Source: Cytidiella melzeri
Taxonomy: Eukaryota; Basidiomycota; Agaricomycetes; Polyporales; Irpicaceae
Length of the DNA: 17,183 bases
Direction: 5' to 3'
Assembly: GCA_022592445.1 (NCBI GenBank)
Contig: JABYQR010000599.1
Location: 1 to 17,183, forward strand
This document shows positions 13,554 to 17,183 of the stretch, piece after piece; within the stretch, counting starts at the first letter, position 1; each line of letters begins with the position of its first letter. A program made the translations under genes and the position numbers. Under the pieces are notes generated by a model. It searched no databases. It saw only the letters and a program-made list of their open reading frames with translations, and was not told the origin of the DNA.

Positions 13554-15350
13554 CTAACTTTGCCTTAGAGATGGGAATGTCTCTGATCCAAGGAAATCGG
13601 GCCTCAGAACGGCCTGCGGAATATCTGCTAATACTGACATTGCGCCTGCGGCAGAAATCCTTGGCAAGCTGAGACCAATACCCTCTCCATACCTGTTTCC
13701 TCCGTGGAAGACATTGTATTCATCCCCATTCCACTCAGTAGCTTCAGAGGCAAGTCTTTCAGGACTGGGAGAGCGCGGCAGGCTACTGTTCCTCCGAAAA
13801 TGTAGGTTGGACAGTCGCGTATCACTATGCCAGTAATGAGCGGAGCATTGTGCGTGCACCAGAACAACTACTGCTGCAGGATATAGACCCTGTCAAGCAC
13901 CATGTCAGATGTCTTAGGTGAAAGTTGATTTGAATGTAGCGCACCGCAATGGAACTGGTAGTGAATTGATATAATTGCATAGCAAAGCCGCTATCGAGTG
14001 TTGCGGGACCACTTTGATGAAGGGAGTAAAGCTCCAGGGTTATTCCCACAGTCCGAGAGCGTTGGGAGAATACCTGGTAAGCATAACCCAGAACTAACGT
14101 CACTGTGAGAGATACTCACGGAGTAGACCACATATACTAATCCTGTGCCAACAACAATTGTCGTTGCTCTGCTCACCGGTGAGCGGGGAATTTGGCAGCC
14201 CACAACGGACCTCATCTCCAAACGATATTGCCTAGAGGATAAAGAAAAGACAAGGACACGACGTAGTCAGCAACGCGCTATGGGATGAAGGCTGATTCAG
14301 GAACTAGCCCAAATTTCCAAACCGCTCAAGGGCAAAACAGAAGCAGGAGGATCGAAGTAAGAGTAAGCATAGACTCACCAACCCTTGATGCCAATCAGAC
14401 CTGTCGCTATCACCACTATGTCCAGTTGCATGCAATGAGAAGTTGTACAAATCCGTGCGCAAAACGGTGGGTGAATGAACAGCGGAGTTTCAGCTCCGGA
14501 CTGAACAGCACAGTACGTCATCATGACTGTGGTCACTGAATATTCAGACGGATGAATGATGGTTCGGGAGGTCGTTTGGGGAACCATGAGCACCAGAAAT
14601 CAGCCGAATGGCAGTTAGATATATTGGCGTGACGTACCAACCGAGGCTGCATATAGCAAGCAGGGGAAGATGAGAATGCATCTATCCCCTGCGCCCTTCA
14701 ACCAAAAAGCAAAGACTCGAGAGATAATAATGAAGTTGCCTAGTAAAATCTGTTGTCGAAGGCAGTGTGGCCATGGTCATTGAGGAACAATATCAGCTGA
14801 ATTCAAATGACATATCCTCTGCGCGGCAGAGCGTGAAGACTTTGCTCACCATATATGAATATGTTACGTCTCGGATGACGGTGAGCCTCAGCCATTCATC
14901 CTCCTCTTGAGCTGCATCGACTCGCTTATTTATAGGTATGATCTCTCCTGTTAATGTGCACGCCGCGTGCCTAATCTCCACCACCATCAACACGTTCTTG
15001 ATATCCATGGCCCATAATGCAACGTCTAGCGCGTACATCAAAAGCACCGTCGATATCATGAGGGTGAGGCGCAACAGAATGCCGCACCAACAGCGGGAGG
15101 TTTGTTTTGCCCTGTCGGTATTTAGTTTGAGTTGCTTTGGAAAAAGGAAGATGCGTCCCTCAGAATAGTGGTAGCTTTGTAGGCCAGCACAGTGTATATT
15201 GCTTTGAAAAACATGTTTGAACTTCAGCGCAACCATATTACTGTACATATAGAGGGTAGACTCACCGAAAAACCAAGTTCCCACTATAAGCGCTAGGAAA
15301 GATCTTTGGATGCAGTGGGTCTCGGTAGTGTACAGGATCTCTGCCTCCAT
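13554..15350 (-). CDS. Seven-helix membrane protein, seven exons
   Basis: Exons on the minus strand: 15350-15266, 15201-14850, 14749-14638, 14535-14379, 14231-14120, 14073-13945, 13889-13554. All six introns begin GT and end AG, 46-147 nt, and reading phase is kept across every junction except for one apparent missing base in exon 2, near a TTTTT run (about 15140). The product is about 427 aa. Hydrophobic segments: LALIVGTWFFGAIYTVLAY; LTLMISTVLLMYALDVALWA; LLGNFIIISRVFAFW; CILIFPCLLYAASV running into TVMMTYC; VVIATGLIGIKGW; TIVVGTGLVYVVYS; GLYPAAVVVLV. A hydrophilic tail of about 100 aa rich in Ser and Arg follows. This matches the layout of a large family of basidiomycete seven-helix proteins of unknown function (ALWAMDIKNV, RVFAFW, NPPFC-like HPPFC, GLYPAAVVVLV). 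The start ATG at 15350 lies 495 bp from the divergent gene. Confidence 0.8.
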
Positions 15351-15845
15351 ACTACACTTCCTCTCGGAACCCCGACTTTACTTTGCAAATACGGATTGGG
15401 AAAGGATGAAAGGCGTGCAAGAGTCGAGTGCCTTCACAGGTCCATGACTACTATAACCACTAGCGAGAAGAAAACAAGACAGCATCATGACACTGAGCGC
15501 CAGCGCTCGGCCCGGAACTGCCATTTGTACAGGTATACGCATACGCGGTTGTTACATATTGCCGGGTAAGTACACATTACTACGGCGCATCACCGACTCC
15601 CGACTCTCTTATACACAGCGTTATATATCTCATCCACAAGGCAGCTGAGAAAACCAGTTCAAGGCTCCACTCGCCACATCCAGCTGTCGCTTGTCGTGAT
15701 TGTGACTCACCAAAGCCGCAGCGTGCGTAGTGCCTCGTGTCGAGTCCCGGTGTTGTCTCGACTTCTTCACCATCGTCCATCCACTCGCTCGCTTTCTGTG
15801 CACCTGGAGAAGACTCCGCCCTCTTGGTAAACGCAGCCCAACATC
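15351..15845. promoter_or_regulatory. Divergent intergenic region
   Basis: Separates the start of the minus-strand membrane protein gene from the ATG at 15846 on the plus strand, so it probably holds both promoters. It contains a 14 bp inverted repeat GAGCGC-CA-GCGCTC at 15495-15508. C/T-rich stretches before 15846 are common near fungal transcription starts. I see no clear TATA box facing either way. Confidence 0.35.
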
Positions 15846-17183
15846 ATGTACGACGCCGGCGACGACCTTTCCGCCGCCACTGCCAACGACGTTAAGCCGT
15901 CGTAGCATGGCATAGGATGGGAACAAGAGGTACCTGTCGAGCTGAGGACCATTCCGACTGCACAAGGTGAGTGTATCGGCTGTCTGATCTCGAACGCGTC
16001 TCGTCTAGTCAAGCTACAGGGTCTTGTCTACCAAAGACCAACGGTCACGTCCATTTCACCCCACCAAAAGATTGTCCTCTACTGGTTGCTCCTTGGGACA
16101 CAACGATTTTGCTACTCTGTCTATCTACTGGGCCGCCCTTAAATACCAGTGGGGTTCACTTCCTATTGTTCCTATACGTGTCGTGTTAACATCGCGTTGG
16201 CAGGCTTTAGCTCCTCATTCCCAGCTTTATAGTAGCCCAATTAGGCGGCGACATCGCAGCCCACTCTCACTCCTCCATCCAAGTCTCCTCTTCCTTATCC
16301 TTCTTTGCTCATAGGCATCCAGGCAGAGATGAACCCTATCTACTGAGTATGCAAGGTCAGGCTCCGTTCTATGTCCGAGAGCACAGTTCTGTACTCGGCG
16401 CTGACGTTGAGGATGCGTTGAAGTCGTGAGTAGTATCCCAAGTCTTGAAATCTATTGACCCGCTGACTGACAACTTCACTCTGGCAGGATCTGGTCGCAC
16501 TGGCAAATGCTTGAGCTCCCGCTGTACGCATCCACAATCTCCATCCTCTTACTGATCTCTTCAGCACTCGTCAGTGCACGGGAAAGTTGACAATATGTTG
16601 ACCGGGCTCCCTTAAACTTTCCAATTTTTGGTTCAAGGGCATAGGACATCTCATACGAAGGCAAGACCCGATCGCATGCATCGTCGTGTCCGCTGCTTGG
16701 ACGGGCCTTAGTATACATCCTGTACCGCGCAACGGTGAGATGTGGCTACGCTCTGGGATAGTCCAGACTTACCTACGTGCCTCAAATGGGTTGTGACTTG
16801 CCATAAACTCCGGTATGCTTATCGTCCCTCGCGTAGACATACCTATCCGCCGTGTCACTTGTCTTCATCACAGATACGTCCCCGCTCTTCTCACCTTCGT
16901 GTTCCACACCACACTCCTCTCCCTCCTCATGTGGTACATATTCGCTCACAGTGATCTCTGGTTGTTAGGGACGTATACTTAGAATTTTGGTTCGTTTGGA
17001 CGAAGATTAGGATTCTGGCTGTCGTGGCAATAGTTGTACCTCTGGGTGCACCGGTGAGCTGTTGCGCTTTGTTGTGTTGCGTTGTGTTGGAACTCACGCT
17101 TCTTATCACATTATTTTTCATCAGAACCCGTAAGGAGAGGTCATTTGGCTCTGGAGCAATACCTCCGCTTGCAAATCTATGAA
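15846..17183 (+). CDS. Unrecognised gene, probably membrane protein, partial and possibly broken
   Basis: ATG at 15846 opens MYDAGDDLSAATANDVKPS; an in-frame TAG follows at 15903-15905, after which HGIGWEQEVPVELRTIPTAQ continues. A 42 nt intron (15967-16008) leads in phase to VKLQGLVYQRPTVTSISPHQ and KIVLYWLLLGTQRFCYSVY, stopping at TAA near 16140. A later exon (from AG at 16310) reads HPGRDEPYLLSMQGQAPFYV, crosses an intron (about 16427-16488, with CTGAC) and continues IWSHWQMLELPLYASTISIL. Near 16880-17055 come VPALLTFVFHTTLLSLLMWY and, after one apparently missing G in a GGG run near 16970, VYLEFWFVWTKIRILAVVAI, then a GTGAGC donor. The hydrophobic segments suggest a multi-pass membrane protein. 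The joins between blocks are uncertain and it may be two genes or a pseudogene. No family recognised. Confidence 0.4.

Overview
The window looks like basidiomycete nuclear DNA, probably Agaricomycotina. Introns are short (about 40-150 nt) with GTRAGT/GTGAGC donors and CTGAC-like branch sites. The genes resemble families I know from mushrooms and relatives, including a seven-helix membrane protein family and an EDC4/Ge-1-like decapping scaffold. I had no database access, so all family names come from motif recognition.

Layout. Positions 1-462 hold a partial plus-strand reading frame from the left edge. Positions 464-8263 are one complete, recently inserted Ty3/Gypsy chromovirus-type LTR retrotransposon of about 7.8 kb. 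It has a 756 bp 5' LTR, a primer site, a spliced leader, an extra ORF ahead of gag, gag with zinc knuckles, protease, reverse transcriptase/RNase H, integrase with a GPF motif and chromodomain, a purine tract, and a 718 bp 3' LTR. It is flanked by a perfect 5 bp target duplication (CTGAT). The LTRs match base for base except for two extra copies of a 19 bp tandem repeat in the left one. Downstream, 8389-10470 is a broken EDC4-like gene with nonsense codons, frame changes, missing WD40 exons and a truncated tail. Positions 10499-10897 carry a cysteine-rich reading frame that I cannot name. Positions 10900-12190 hold relic exons, a degenerate CAGTGG-rich stretch and what looks like the C-terminal end of a DNA-transposon protein. 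Positions 12191-13553 are AT-rich and gene-poor. A seven-exon minus-strand gene for a seven-helix membrane protein runs from 15350 to 13554. A divergent plus-strand gene, probably a membrane protein and unrecognised, starts near 15846 and runs off the right edge.

The most interesting part is the 5' end of the retroelement. (1) Ten bases just downstream of the TATA box, at the expected mRNA 5' end, are exactly complementary to the primer site after the LTR, which predicts Tf1-like self-priming without a tRNA. (2) No in-frame ATG opens the first ORF, but removing a well-formed 69 nt intron joins an A to TG and creates ATG at the first codon of the frame. (3) A second predicted intron of 61 nt lies in R/U5. 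It is exactly one period of a tandem duplication and holds the only two ATGs between the predicted mRNA start and that ORF. Together these suggest an unspliced genomic RNA and a separate spliced, translatable mRNA.

The gag-pol frame is broken about 14 times. Every break I can trace is in the same direction, one missing base, usually at a short homopolymer, and most lie between 2537 and 4255. With near-identical LTRs, this points to missing bases in the assembly or to a defective but mobilised master copy, rather than ordinary decay after insertion.
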